Counted from the first letter of the stretch, positions 35,598 through 45,012 are shown. The stretch is DNA of 64,000 nt from UBA1952 sp965200035 (GCA_965200035.1 OZ241334.1:434001-498000); one strand, 5' to 3'. Notes: generated by a model not told the origin, from the sequence alone. Translations and numbers: made by a program.

Positions 35598-36308
35598 TTA
35601 TTTCTTTGTTGCTTCAATAAAGATGGATTGCGAAATATTTTTTACCAGCGGTATATGCTCTGCAATATTTCCAATGGCTATAGATGGCTTAATCATAAAA
35701 GCAGGAATGCCGGGCAGCAGAAAATCACGGTAGGTTACTTTGATGTCTGTATAGCCTGCCTGCTCCAGTTTTTTGCGGATGAAGGATGCGGAAAAAGCCA
35801 TTTCGTCCGGCTCAAGATTCGCCCATTTGCGCAGCGTAGGTATTTTAAAAATGAGCTGGCAGTAAGGATTGTAAATATTCGGCTCCATGAACACCATTTT
35901 GCCACCGGGCTTCAGCAGTCCCATAATATTCTTCAGCGATTCATCGAGCGTATAGTACAGGTGATGCAGGATGCCGTTGCCGAAAACATAATCGTAATTG
36001 TTGCGCACCATTTCATCAGGCTGATTGAAATCCAGTACGCGAAAGCTGAGATTGGGTAGCTGGTATTCCTTATTGGCATTGGTGATGAACAACTCGCTGA
36101 TATCGGTACCCAATACAGACAACGGAGTTTGCTGCGCCATCCAGTAAGAGACCTCTCCCGTGCCGCAGCCAATCTCGAGCGCTTTCCTGCCCGGTACTTT
36201 ATCCATCACCTCAAGAAACAAGCCGGTACGGCGCATCATGCGCACGCGTGTTGACTCTACCAGCTCAAAGCCCTGGTTATACCCTTTCTCGTCTTTTATA
36301 GAACTCAT
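35598..36308 (-). CDS. SAM-dependent methyltransferase
   Basis: This 236-residue protein has the class I methyltransferase fold: LEIGCGTGEVSYWMA (motif I), VLGTDISELFITNA, YDYVFGNGILHHLYY and LLKPGGKMVFMEPNIYNPY. Its stop-proximal tail has a hydrophobic stretch. Located in the sugar cluster, it may methylate a sugar or lipid-linked intermediate, which is inference. Its ATG overlaps the stop codon of the upstream fusion gene (TAATG), which indicates coupling. Confidence 0.85.
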   Translation of the reverse strand: MSSIKDEKGYNQGFELVESTRVRMMRRTGLFLEVMDKVPGRKALEIGCGTGEVSYWMAQQTPLSVLGTDISELFITNANKEYQLPNLSFRVLDFNQPDEMVRNNYDYVFGNGILHHLYYTLDESLKNIMGLLKPGGKMVFMEPNIYNPYCQLIFKIPTLRKWANLEPDEMAFSASFIRKKLEQAGYTDIKVTYRDFLLPGIPAFMIKPSIAIGNIAEHIPLVKNISQSIFIEATKK

Positions 36309-38260
36309 TAACTGAACTTTTTGAACTCACTCTCTCTGGTATAAATATTCTTGCGGATAAATTTCGGCCGCTTTTTGGCTTCTTCCAATATCTTGCCCTG
36401 ATACTCTCCGATCAATGCAATGCCCAGCATATTCAGTCCACCGAAAAAGAGCACCAGCACGATAATGGTGGTAATGCCATGCGGATTGCCCGGCAGGGCA
36501 AAGTAAGCAATGATCTGCGCGATAATAGCGATGAATGAGATTACGGTGAGCGTGCCACCCAGGTAAGTCAGCATCTCCAGCGGCACAAAGCTGAAAGAGA
36601 ATATCGCCTTCCGTGCCCAGCCAATGTTCTTGCGCCAGTTGTTCGTAGTCACGCCAAACATCCGCTCAGGACGCACATAATCGACTCCTATCTGCTTAAA
36701 GCCCACCCATGCACGGAGGCCGCGCAGGAACTGGTCTGTTTCCGGCAATCTGATCAGCTCATTCACCACTTTACGGTCCATAAGCGAGAAGTCGCCCGCG
36801 TCGAGCGGTACCGGCACATACGATAAGCGGCGGAAGATGCGGTAGAAAACCCGGTAGAAGAAAGCCAGCTGCTGATTGCCTTCACGGGCTACCCTGCGGC
36901 CATATACTACATCATTGCCTTCCTGCCAGTTTTTATAGAATTGCTCGATCAGCTCCGGCGGGTCCTGTAGATCGCCATCCAGCAGAATAACGCCATCGCC
37001 CGTACTGATCTCCATGCCGCTCAGGAAAGCAGCCTGCGAACCAAAGTTGCGGGAGTGCTCAATGGCAATCACATGATCGTCCTGCTGAATGATGGGCTGC
37101 AGCACTTCCAAGGTATTGTCGGGGCTGGCATCGTTCACAAAGATGATCTCGTAATCCACGTTGATCTTCTTGAAGGTATCGGTAAGCCGCTGGTACATGA
37201 TGGGAATGGCCTGCGCATCTTTATAGCAGGCAATCACTGCCGTCAGCTTATGGCGAATCTTGTCCTGTACCAGCTTCTTTTCATACAGCGGGTACGAATA
37301 TTTTTGCTGCCAGGCCGCGGTCAGGCTAAGCCCTTCGGCAAGCGTTGTCTCATTGCGCCAGCCCAGCAACTCTTCTGCAAGGCCGGCATTGCCATACCAG
37401 TCTTTCAGGTCCCACTTGCGGTTGGGCATGGAGCCCCACTCCGGCTCTGCATCGATCTGAAAAATGTTGCGTATCTCGCCTACAATCTCGCGGATCGTGG
37501 TCTTGTGCTCACTGGCTATGTTGATGGATTTTCCGCGCACTGTTGCTGCAGGCGCATTGGCTGCCAGCAGGGTGGCCAGAATGGTATCATCGATATATAC
37601 AAAATCGCGTGAAATATCCGGCTGCACCAATACAGGATATTGGTGGTCCTTGCCTTTCTGAATGAGCTGCGGCACCAGGCGGTCGGGCTCTTCATAAGGC
37701 CCGTAAATCGAGTAATAGCGCAGGTTTACGACCGGTATCTCTTTCAGCGTGCCATAAAAGCTGATGAGGTGAGCGGCAGATACTTTGGATACGGAATAAT
37801 GACTATTAGGCCGCAGCACATCATCTTCGGCAGGCGCTTCGCAATTGAGGCCGTACTCCGACGAGCTGCCCGCGTGTACGATGGACCTGATATTATATTT
37901 AGAAGCCGTTTCCAGGATATACAGCAGTCCCATCAGATTGGTCTGATAGATTTTTTCCGGAATGTTCTGCTTGGAATAAGCGCCGTAAGCGGCCAGATCA
38001 AATACCGTGCGAAAGCCGAATGTTTCAAACAGCGTTTCGATGCGGTCTTTCTGGGTAATGTCGCATTGCAGGATGTGCCGGGGGTCTATCTCATCGATCC
38101 GCCAGGGAATGAACGGCTTGCTGGTGACCGCATATACATCGTCCCTGAGACTGAGGATGGCGCGAAAAAGATTGGCGCCGATAAAGCCGCCCGCACCAAA
38201 GATGACGACAGGCCCTTCCAGCTTTTTGATCTCGGCATTAATTCGTTCCTGTAAAGTCAC
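36308..38260 (-). CDS. Fusion of NAD-dependent epimerase/dehydratase and GT2 glycosyltransferase
   Basis: This 650-residue protein combines two enzymes. Residues 17-320 are an extended SDR: VVIFGAGGFIGAN (18-30), HAGSSSEYG and YSVSK (Y155, K159). Residues 335-550 are a DPM1/GT2-type transferase: TAVIACYKDAQ, VNDASPDNT and DGDLQDPPE (about 428-436). Two membrane helices follow (about 565-585 and 600-635), as in polyprenyl-phosphate glycosyltransferases. It would make a nucleotide sugar and load a sugar onto a carrier lipid. It overlaps the transketolase C subunit by 4 bp. Confidence 0.9.
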   Translation of the reverse strand: MTLQERINAEIKKLEGPVVIFGAGGFIGANLFRAILSLRDDVYAVTSKPFIPWRIDEIDPRHILQCDITQKDRIETLFETFGFRTVFDLAAYGAYSKQNIPEKIYQTNLMGLLYILETASKYNIRSIVHAGSSSEYGLNCEAPAEDDVLRPNSHYSVSKVSAAHLISFYGTLKEIPVVNLRYYSIYGPYEEPDRLVPQLIQKGKDHQYPVLVQPDISRDFVYIDDTILATLLAANAPAATVRGKSINIASEHKTTIREIVGEIRNIFQIDAEPEWGSMPNRKWDLKDWYGNAGLAEELLGWRNETTLAEGLSLTAAWQQKYSYPLYEKKLVQDKIRHKLTAVIACYKDAQAIPIMYQRLTDTFKKINVDYEIIFVNDASPDNTLEVLQPIIQQDDHVIAIEHSRNFGSQAAFLSGMEISTGDGVILLDGDLQDPPELIEQFYKNWQEGNDVVYGRRVAREGNQQLAFFYRVFYRIFRRLSYVPVPLDAGDFSLMDRKVVNELIRLPETDQFLRGLRAWVGFKQIGVDYVRPERMFGVTTNNWRKNIGWARKAIFSFSFVPLEMLTYLGGTLTVISFIAIIAQIIAYFALPGNPHGITTIIVLVLFFGGLNMLGIALIGEYQGKILEEAKKRPKFIRKNIYTRESEFKKFS

Positions 38261-39162
38261 TTGAGGATAGATGCAATTTTATCGTGTAAAGATAATCCGC
38301 CCAGCGAATTTTCTTCCTGATGCCATTGCTGGCTGCCATAGCGCCCGCTGGGATAACCTTTTGCATGAAAAGAATGCCATTTCAAGGCCGGGATGCTGCC
38401 CTTCGCCAACAATTGTGCCGCCAGATGCTCGCCCAGCCCGCCGCCTGCATAATGCTCTTCTATTACTATGATGTTGGCGGTCCTACGGACCGCTTCCAGC
38501 AATTCTTCAGGAATCTCTATGACAGGCAACTTGCTCACCACCCATATTTCCAGATCTTCGAGCAGTGCTTCGGGCAGCTCATAGATATTGGCCAATACCG
38601 GCCCCATACCTACTACCACCGCTTTACCGCCTTTTTTCAGGCATCTCCACGGCGCGAAAGAAGGTACTTCTCCGGGTATTTTTTTAGCTGTATTCAGCCG
38701 CAGATAGTTGGGGGATGGGTCTTCCAGCATCATCTGTACCGCTTCATCCACATCGCTGGCCGCAAAGGGCACATACACCTTCATATTAGGCAGAATGCGC
38801 ATGGCGCCTACATCTTCCGGATTGTGGTGCGTGCCGCCCATGATGCCATAACCATAGCCACCGCCGTTGCCTACCAGCTTTACCGGCAGATTGTGCAGAC
38901 AGACATCATTCCGCACCTGCTCATACGGGCGCAGCGTTACAAATGGAGCAATGCTGTACACCCAAGGCAAAAACCCTTCAGAAGCCATAGCAGCCGCCAT
39001 CGAAACCATATTCTGCTCGGCAATGCCTGCGTTGATGAACCGATCGCCGAAGATGGCGCGCACCTGCTCAAGCGCCATATAGCCCAGGTCGCCTGTGAAG
39101 AAGACCTGATTGCTTACAGAACCAAAATGATCGATCAGCGCCTGTGCAAACTCTACTCTCAT
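38257..39162 (-). CDS. Transketolase, C-terminal subunit (split)
   Basis: This 301-residue protein is the pyrimidine-binding and C-terminal part of a transketolase. FINAGIAEQNMVSMAAAMA supplies the catalytic Glu that activates ThDP; YSIAPFVTLRPYEQVRND follows. It overlaps the N-terminal subunit by 4 bp (ATGA). Split transketolases of this type are rare in core metabolism and often occur in sugar or secondary-metabolite clusters, where they transfer a two-carbon unit. Confidence 0.88.
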   Translation of the reverse strand: MRVEFAQALIDHFGSVSNQVFFTGDLGYMALEQVRAIFGDRFINAGIAEQNMVSMAAAMASEGFLPWVYSIAPFVTLRPYEQVRNDVCLHNLPVKLVGNGGGYGYGIMGGTHHNPEDVGAMRILPNMKVYVPFAASDVDEAVQMMLEDPSPNYLRLNTAKKIPGEVPSFAPWRCLKKGGKAVVVGMGPVLANIYELPEALLEDLEIWVVSKLPVIEIPEELLEAVRRTANIIVIEEHYAGGGLGEHLAAQLLAKGSIPALKWHSFHAKGYPSGRYGSQQWHQEENSLGGLSLHDKIASILK

Positions 39163-39995
39163 GAATGGGGTGTATTCAGTTTATTAATTCCTTCCTGATA
39201 CTGAGCATCTAATTGTTTCAGCATCTTGTCATATTCGCCTTCCTTAAACGGCAGGTAATGGCTGTGAATGGTATTTTCATTGGCTTCCCACAGGCGGCCT
39301 TTCACCGTGTTGGCGATGACGGCTAAAGGTTTTTTGATCGTGTCAATGCGCTCTTTTACTGCGAGCATTTCATTGAAATCATGGCCATCTATCTCTACCG
39401 TTTCAAAGCCAAAGCTGGTCAGTCGGTCGTCGAGTGGATCGAGGTTCATTACTTCCTGCGTAGTACCGAAACCCTGTAAATTATTCTTATCAATGATCCA
39501 GACTACATTTTTCAGTTGGTGATGACTGATGAACATGGCCGCTTCCCAGATGCTTCCTTCATTCAGCTCACCGTCTGAAGTCACGCAGAAGATAAGATCA
39601 TTAGTTTGCTTTAATTTTCTTGCCAATCCCAAGCCCGCAGCCAGTGAAAGGCCATGCCCGAGGCTGCCGGTGGCAAAAGGCACTTTGGGCAGCTTATTGG
39701 CCGGCGGATGCGCGGCGAGGTATGTCCCGTTCTTATAAAAGGTAGCGATATCTTCTTCTGTCAGGTAATCTTTTTCCGCTAGTACACTATAAAGAAGCGC
39801 TGCAGAATGTCCTTTGGAAAGCACCATTTCATCCGCATCTTTCATCCAGCCGAAGAACAGAAAGGTCAGCACTTCTGCTGCCGAAAGCGAGCTGCCGATA
39901 TGCCCCGCATTCGCACCGGCATACATGGATAAGAATCTTTTTTTTACAGATAATGCCCGGTCCAGAAGCATCTGCTGTAAAGAGGGATAAGCCAT
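39159..39995 (-). CDS. Transketolase, N-terminal subunit (split)
   Basis: This 278-residue protein is the ThDP-diphosphate-binding part of transketolase. GHIGSSLSAAEVLTFLFFG near the start, GSLGHGLSLAAGLGLA and the ThDP motif SDGELNEGSIWEA with KNN about 28 residues later are characteristic. It must pair with the C-terminal subunit encoded directly downstream to bind the cofactor. It is second in the leftward sugar cluster, 152 bp after the GT-C gene. Confidence 0.9.
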   Translation of the reverse strand: MAYPSLQQMLLDRALSVKKRFLSMYAGANAGHIGSSLSAAEVLTFLFFGWMKDADEMVLSKGHSAALLYSVLAEKDYLTEEDIATFYKNGTYLAAHPPANKLPKVPFATGSLGHGLSLAAGLGLARKLKQTNDLIFCVTSDGELNEGSIWEAAMFISHHQLKNVVWIIDKNNLQGFGTTQEVMNLDPLDDRLTSFGFETVEIDGHDFNEMLAVKERIDTIKKPLAVIANTVKGRLWEANENTIHSHYLPFKEGEYDKMLKQLDAQYQEGINKLNTPHS

Positions 39996-40147
39996 TTAAA
40001 GAAAAATAGATAATCAGGAATAGCCGCACCTGACAATGAACATTGTCCATGCAACAATTGAAGGGGAAAGATACGCTGATGCCGCCAATTGTGCGCCCAT
40101 TTGATTTATAAGAATGTGTAGAATAGCCGGCGGCAGGCAAAAAAATT

Positions 40148-42286
40148 TTAAGGCTGAAAACTGACCGATGCCAGATGTTCAAACAGGATTTCGCTGTTGC
40201 GGTAGCCCCGCTGGAGAGCGATCGCGGCTAATACTTTATAAATCCGGTACTGATCGCCGGTATCTATGCGGTAGCCTGTCCAGAAGCTCTTTTCTGCCGC
40301 CGGAAGATCGCCCAGCATGGCCTGCGCCTGTGCGATGCCCAGCCATGTCATGGACAGCTTCGGATATCGTTTCAGAAAGTCCTGGTAAATACGCAGCGCC
40401 CGCTGATAATCACCCTGCCGGAGCGCAATTTCACCGGCATAATACACCGACACATTATTATCGGCCGACAAGACAAGCGCATGATCGCCGGCCCATTGCG
40501 CGCTGTCGAGCTTATTGAGCATCAGATAAGCACGCGCCAGATTGCTCCATACTTCCAGGTCTTTGGGATATTGCGCAGCAGCCTTGCAGCCATAATAGAC
40601 TGATTTTTGATACTGCTTCGCTGTCTGGGCTACCCACGCTTTATAGCCATAGCGCAGCGAATCATTTTTAAGAATCAGGCATACCGGCACGCCGTCAGCA
40701 TAAATGGTGTGAATGATTTTGGAAGGCTCATTCCAGTAGCCGCTTCTCATCGCCGGTCCATCGAGGTAGCGGGAGATGAAAATTCCGTAATCCCAGTTGC
40801 TGCGGTTTTGGGTGGCAAAAGCTTCATCGATCACCCGCAGCGGAGCAGGCCGCGCATGAATGAAGCTGAACGAAACTTCTGCTCCACAACTGGTGCTCAG
40901 CGTCAAGGAGTCGTGGCTGTTGAAAATATATTTATGCTCATGATCCAGCAGCCAGTGATAGGCCTTTTTAGTAGTGTGCATGTAATAGTCTGTCTCATAA
41001 TAAGTATAAGCGCCGGGCAGGCCGCCGGGCAGCTCATTGTAATACAGGTATTCATATGGATGATTGCGCAGCGTGAAGCGTACAGGAGAAAACAATAAAA
41101 CCGCAAATATCAGGGCCATAAAAGCACGCAACATCCTGCGTTGATAAAGATGCTCCCACCATTCATCAAAGGCACATCCGGCACAAACGGTCATAGTCAC
41201 TAAAATAAACAGCAAATGCCGTACGCCATCATACAAAGCCGAGCCGCGCACCAGCATGAACAGGAACGGAAATAGAATCATAAACAACAACACGGGCAGG
41301 TAGGTGCGGTAGTTACTTCCCTTCCGGGAATATTTGATGATCATGGTGCTTAGTAAAAATCCTCCCAATAAAACCAATGGCGTGGTAATGAGCAACATTT
41401 TACTGCCATAGTACCAGGGCAGGTCGGCAATGAACTGAAACTTGCCCTCAAAGAGCAGACGGCTCATAATCGGATATTTGGCCATTAGCTTCAGCGACCG
41501 GTAAGGATGCAACACGGGATTTTCCAGCGCATAGGGCCAGAACAGGCAACCGCACAAATACCCGAGCGCACAGACGGTGATAATATGCGCGCTGAGCTTT
41601 TTCCATTTATACCAAAGCTTTTGGCGGTAGATGAATAATGCGCTGAAAAACAAAAAGTAGGTAATGAACAGCACACCACCCGGCCGCGCGCTGATGCCAG
41701 CCATGATTGCCAGCGCCACCACTGCAGTTGCTTTTTTGGAAGGTCGATCGATCTGCTTTAACCAGCGCACCAGTGCCCAACTAAAAAACAAGGCACTCAT
41801 GGCAAAAGGCACATCTTTGGGATTGTTGAAGCACTCTCCCCAGAAGCGAGGCGTGAGCACCATCAGCACCAGCACAACAATGGCGGTTCTCCAGCGGCCG
41901 GTTATTTCCTTGCCCAGCAGTCCGGCGAATACGAATGCAGGAAAAGCAAACAATGTATTCAGGTAATGCCGCAGCAGGTATTCATCTTTAGGCTGTATGA
42001 TTTTGTTGAGGATGGTGGCAATCAGGTCGAACAGGCCTCCGTAATTGCGCAGCATCCATATCTGTGAGGCGGGACTGTCAAATACTTCCCGGTTGTGGCC
42101 GAAACTGGCAAAATAATTGTAAACCATCCGCCCATACATCCATTGGAATATCTCATCGCCGGAATTGCCATACTGCGGCACCATCCACACCATGGCTACA
42201 AACAGCACGAGGCAGCATACCCGGAAAACATTCCGGGCAGTACGGTCCTGTACATAAGGCAGCTCTGGCTGACGGGAAAACAACAT
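40148..42286 (-). CDS. GT-C-fold membrane glycosyltransferase with TPR tail (paralogue)
   Basis: The chosen start (MLFSRQPELPYVQD) gives 712 residues. It has many membrane helices and a C-terminal TPR-like region (YGCKAAAQYPKDLEVWSNLARAYLMLNKLDSAQW and following). NSGDEIFQWMYGRM in the first loop, TPRFWGECFNNPKDVPFA and RNHPYEYLYYNELPGG align with the 33544-35595 protein (GPSSDEI, APRLWGEGFNNPKDSTFA, RNHPLEYVYINELEGG). The two are therefore duplicated copies. It probably transfers a sugar from a polyprenyl carrier in the periplasm. Confidence 0.8.
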   Translation of the reverse strand: MLFSRQPELPYVQDRTARNVFRVCCLVLFVAMVWMVPQYGNSGDEIFQWMYGRMVYNYFASFGHNREVFDSPASQIWMLRNYGGLFDLIATILNKIIQPKDEYLLRHYLNTLFAFPAFVFAGLLGKEITGRWRTAIVVLVLMVLTPRFWGECFNNPKDVPFAMSALFFSWALVRWLKQIDRPSKKATAVVALAIMAGISARPGGVLFITYFLFFSALFIYRQKLWYKWKKLSAHIITVCALGYLCGCLFWPYALENPVLHPYRSLKLMAKYPIMSRLLFEGKFQFIADLPWYYGSKMLLITTPLVLLGGFLLSTMIIKYSRKGSNYRTYLPVLLFMILFPFLFMLVRGSALYDGVRHLLFILVTMTVCAGCAFDEWWEHLYQRRMLRAFMALIFAVLLFSPVRFTLRNHPYEYLYYNELPGGLPGAYTYYETDYYMHTTKKAYHWLLDHEHKYIFNSHDSLTLSTSCGAEVSFSFIHARPAPLRVIDEAFATQNRSNWDYGIFISRYLDGPAMRSGYWNEPSKIIHTIYADGVPVCLILKNDSLRYGYKAWVAQTAKQYQKSVYYGCKAAAQYPKDLEVWSNLARAYLMLNKLDSAQWAGDHALVLSADNNVSVYYAGEIALRQGDYQRALRIYQDFLKRYPKLSMTWLGIAQAQAMLGDLPAAEKSFWTGYRIDTGDQYRIYKVLAAIALQRGYRNSEILFEHLASVSFQP

Positions 42287-42302
42287 ATCTGCTCTAAAAT
42301 AA

Positions 42303-42330
42303 AAAAGCAACGATAACTATCGTTGCTTTT
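42303..42330 (-). terminator. Terminator of rpsP
   Basis: A perfect 12-bp stem AAAAGCAACGAT/ATCGTTGCTTTT with loop AACT is followed, on the minus strand, by a T run. It lies 21 bp behind the rpsP stop and directly ahead of the GT-C start. Confidence 0.9.
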
Positions 42331-42350
42331 CAGTGTTACTATAAAAAGGA

Positions 42351-42884
42351 CTATGCTTCTGTTTGCTGCTCTTCAGCAGCGCCTTCGGCTTGGCCTTCGT
42401 TTGATTCAGTTGCTTCTTCAGCGGCTGGCTGAGCAGCAGCAGCGCGTGCGGCCATCTTCTCCTCTACACGCTGCACAGATGCAGATACTACTGCTTTACG
42501 CTTGTCTGTCTTGTGGCTGCGGTGCGCTTCTTCACGCTTCGCTACCAGCTCTTCGTGCTCGCCGTTCCATTTTTCGAATTTGGACATAGCATCCTGTTCG
42601 GTGAACAGGCCCAGACCTACACCACGCATCAGGTGCTTCAGATAAAGCACACCCTTGAATGAAAGGATGCGACGGCAGGTATTGGTTGGCTCAGCGCCTT
42701 GCTGCATCCAGTACAGGGCACGGTCGCGATCGAGGCGAACGCCTGCAGGTACAGTCAGCGGGTTGTAAGTACCCAGCTTTTCGATGAATTTGCCATCACG
42801 TGGAGAAACACTGTTGGCTACCACAATGAAATAGAACGGACGCTTCTTAGAGCCGTGACGTTGGAGTCGGATTTTAACGGACAT
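42351..42884 (-). CDS. rpsP: 30S ribosomal protein S16 with acidic C-terminal extension
   Basis: The first 80 residues are a normal S16 (MSVKIRLQRHGSKKRPFYFIVVAN, DRALYWMQQGAEPTNT). Another 95 residues follow, ending in an Ala/Glu/Gln-rich tail (AAQPAAEEATESNEGQAEGAAEEQQTEA). Such tails are seen in Bacteroidota S16. The protein binds 16S rRNA during 30S assembly. The usual rimM-trmD-rplS partners are not adjacent here. A -7-like box lies upstream. Confidence 0.97.
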   Translation of the reverse strand: MSVKIRLQRHGSKKRPFYFIVVANSVSPRDGKFIEKLGTYNPLTVPAGVRLDRDRALYWMQQGAEPTNTCRRILSFKGVLYLKHLMRGVGLGLFTEQDAMSKFEKWNGEHEELVAKREEAHRSHKTDKRKAVVSASVQRVEEKMAARAAAAQPAAEEATESNEGQAEGAAEEQQTEA

Positions 42885-42925
42885 AAATAATAGATATTAT
42901 TTGTGTAAGGAAATTTTTAGAGCGG

Positions 42926-42933
42926 CAAATGTA
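42926..42933 (-). promoter_or_regulatory. Candidate -7 box of rpsP
   Basis: The minus-strand sequence TACATTTG matches TAnnTTTG and lies about 42 bp ahead of the start codon. Confidence 0.5.
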
Positions 42934-43033
42934 AGCTGTATCCCTGAGAAATGAAAACCTGTTAGCAAATTTTTATTATTCTCTTACTATTCGGTGACGG
43001 TTAAAAATCGTGCACCTTTGTTCCTTATATTTC

Positions 43034-43957
43034 ATGCGTTATCCGTTCAGGGCCTTGCTGGCCTTTTTCTTCATCTGCATTGCCTGGGGCACTACCTATC
43101 TTGCTATAAAAGTGGGCGTGATGGCGTGGCCGGCTTTCCTTTATGCAGGGGTAAGGCAGGTTATTTCCGGGATCATCATCATTATTGCGGCCCTGTCCAT
43201 TCAGCGGCAGGCGGATCTTTCGCGCACCAATCTCACGCGTCAGATGCTGATCGGCTTTCTGATGATTACCATAGGAAATGGCCTGGTCACGTGGTCAGAG
43301 AAGTTCATTCCGAGCGGCGTAGCGGCGCTCATCTGTGCGATGATGCCGGTCTGTGCTGTGCTCATTAACTTGGGTATGAACCGTAGGGAGCGGATGAATC
43401 TCCTGATTACTATTGGTATAGCGCTCGGCTTTTGTGGCGTTGCGCTCAACTTCAGAAGCAATTTTGCAGATCTGCGCAATGGAAAATACATTGCGGGCAT
43501 TATCGCTACTTTCTGTGCTACCTCATCCTGGGCGCTGGGTAGCATCGTTAATAAAAAGAATAAAGAAGTCATCAACCCGATCTTCAACTCCGGCCTGCAG
43601 CTTGGCTTTGGCGGAATTTTCCTGCTGATCGGCAGCCCGTTCATAGATGATTATCATCAGGCCAGGTTTATGGATCATGATGCGCTCTGGGCGCTTGTTT
43701 ACCTGATTATCGTTGGCTCCGTGCTGGCTTATACGGCTTATATGTATGCGCTGAAAGAGCTTCCGGTTGGGCTGGTAACCGTCTATGCATACGTAAATCC
43801 ACTGGTGGCCGTTGTATTGGGATATCTGTTGCTGAAGGAGCCGTTGAATATTTACACAGGGCTTTCATTTGTCAGCATTCTGCTTGGCGTGTTTTTAGTG
43901 AACAGAGGCTACAAGCAGCAGGCATCCATAAACACAGAGAAACAGCAATCCTCATGA
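43034..43957 (+). CDS. EamA-family (DMT) transporter
   Basis: This 307-residue protein has ten predicted membrane helices in two EamA halves: AFFFICIAWGTTYLAIKVG, MLIGFLMITIGNGLVTW, ALICAMMPVCAVLINLGM in the first, and SSWALGSIVNKKN, YLIIVGSVLAYTAYMYAL, VNPLVAVVLGYLLLKEPLN in the second. Such carriers export metabolites, often amino acids. The ATG at 43034 is preferred to the upstream GTG at 43010 because the membrane fold starts there. It overlaps the GNAT gene by 4 bp (ATGA). Confidence 0.9.
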   Translation: MRYPFRALLAFFFICIAWGTTYLAIKVGVMAWPAFLYAGVRQVISGIIIIIAALSIQRQADLSRTNLTRQMLIGFLMITIGNGLVTWSEKFIPSGVAALICAMMPVCAVLINLGMNRRERMNLLITIGIALGFCGVALNFRSNFADLRNGKYIAGIIATFCATSSWALGSIVNKKNKEVINPIFNSGLQLGFGGIFLLIGSPFIDDYHQARFMDHDALWALVYLIIVGSVLAYTAYMYALKELPVGLVTVYAYVNPLVAVVLGYLLLKEPLNIYTGLSFVSILLGVFLVNRGYKQQASINTEKQQSS

Positions 43958-44409
43958 TGCAGCCGGTCACTCATCAATACCATGATTATACCATCACTAC
44001 CGATAAAGCATTGCTGCAGCCGGAGGCGCTTCATCAATGGCTGACCCATAAAAGCTATTGGGCAAAAGGCATTCCTTACGAAACGGTGAAGACGGCTTTT
44101 GATCATTCTTTTGTAATCGGGGTGCTTTATAATGGCCAGCAGATCGCTTTTGCGCGGATGATTACGGATTATGCCACGTTTGGCTATCTGGCGGATGTAT
44201 ATGTGGAAGAAGAGCACCGCGGGCGTGGGCTGAGCAAGCAGATGATGGAGGTCATCATGAATATGGAATGGACAAGCAGGCTAAGGCGCATTATGCTGGC
44301 TACGCTGGATGCTCATGAACTATATCAGCAATTCGGCTTCAATCATCCTGTCTTTCCGCAACGGTTGATGGAAATAACACGGCCGGATATCTATGAATCC
44401 ACATCCTAG
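43954..44409 (+). CDS. GNAT-family N-acetyltransferase
   Basis: This 151-residue protein has the GNAT fold. FARMITDYATFGYLADVYVEEEHRGRGLSKQMMEVIM contains the beta-4/beta-5 strands and the acetyl-CoA pyrophosphate loop (RGRGLS). LATLDAHELYQQFGF marks the end of the fold. The substrate is unknown. It is coupled to the EamA gene by a 4-bp overlap, which may hint at acetylation or export of the same compound (inference). Confidence 0.88.
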   Translation: MMQPVTHQYHDYTITTDKALLQPEALHQWLTHKSYWAKGIPYETVKTAFDHSFVIGVLYNGQQIAFARMITDYATFGYLADVYVEEEHRGRGLSKQMMEVIMNMEWTSRLRRIMLATLDAHELYQQFGFNHPVFPQRLMEITRPDIYESTS

Positions 44410-44453
44410 TCTTTGCTGCACACAATCACTAATTTTATTAAAACTGAATCTTT

Positions 44454-45008
44454 ATGGAATATCTGGCAAGCGCAAAAAGACAATTTCAGCTCTACAAGCA
44501 CCTCGGCGAAAAAGCCATCGCACAGGTAGATGATGAGGCACTGACCTGGCAATGGGATGAAGAATGCAACAGCATATCACAGATCGTAAAGCATATGTGG
44601 GGCAATATGCTCAGCCGCTGGACAGACTTTCTGACCACAGACGGCGAAAAGCCTTCCCGGAACCGCGATGCGGAATTTGCTGCAGAGACCGCCAACCGTG
44701 CTACCATTCTGGAGCGCTGGGAAACAGGATGGACGTGCCTTTTCAATGCACTGGACAGCATCACAGATGCAGACCTTGAACGGATCATTTACATACGCAA
44801 TGATGGTCACACCGTACTGGAAGCTATCAACCGCCAGATTGCTCATTACTCCTACCATGTGGGGCAGATTGTTTTTATTGCCAAAATGAAGCGCCGTGGC
44901 GACTGGGATACTTTATCTATAGCGCGCAACAAAAGCAGTGAGTACAATTCAGGAAAATTTGCGCAGGAGAAAGAGCGCCGCAATTTTACGGACGATCTGA
45001 TGCGCTGA
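44454..45008 (+). CDS. DUF1572 (DinB-like) protein
   Basis: This 184-residue protein fits the DUF1572 branch of the DinB-like four-helix bundles. ISQIVKHMWGNMLSRWTDF supplies the first His, and RQIAHYSYHVGQIVFIAKM the C-terminal His pair of the metal site. These proteins are probably thiol-dependent or zinc-dependent transferases or hydrolases, without known substrate. It lies 44 bp after the GNAT gene and 4 bp ahead of the SGNH gene on the same strand. Confidence 0.82.
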   Translation: MEYLASAKRQFQLYKHLGEKAIAQVDDEALTWQWDEECNSISQIVKHMWGNMLSRWTDFLTTDGEKPSRNRDAEFAAETANRATILERWETGWTCLFNALDSITDADLERIIYIRNDGHTVLEAINRQIAHYSYHVGQIVFIAKMKRRGDWDTLSIARNKSSEYNSGKFAQEKERRNFTDDLMR

Positions 45009-45012
45009 GCGG

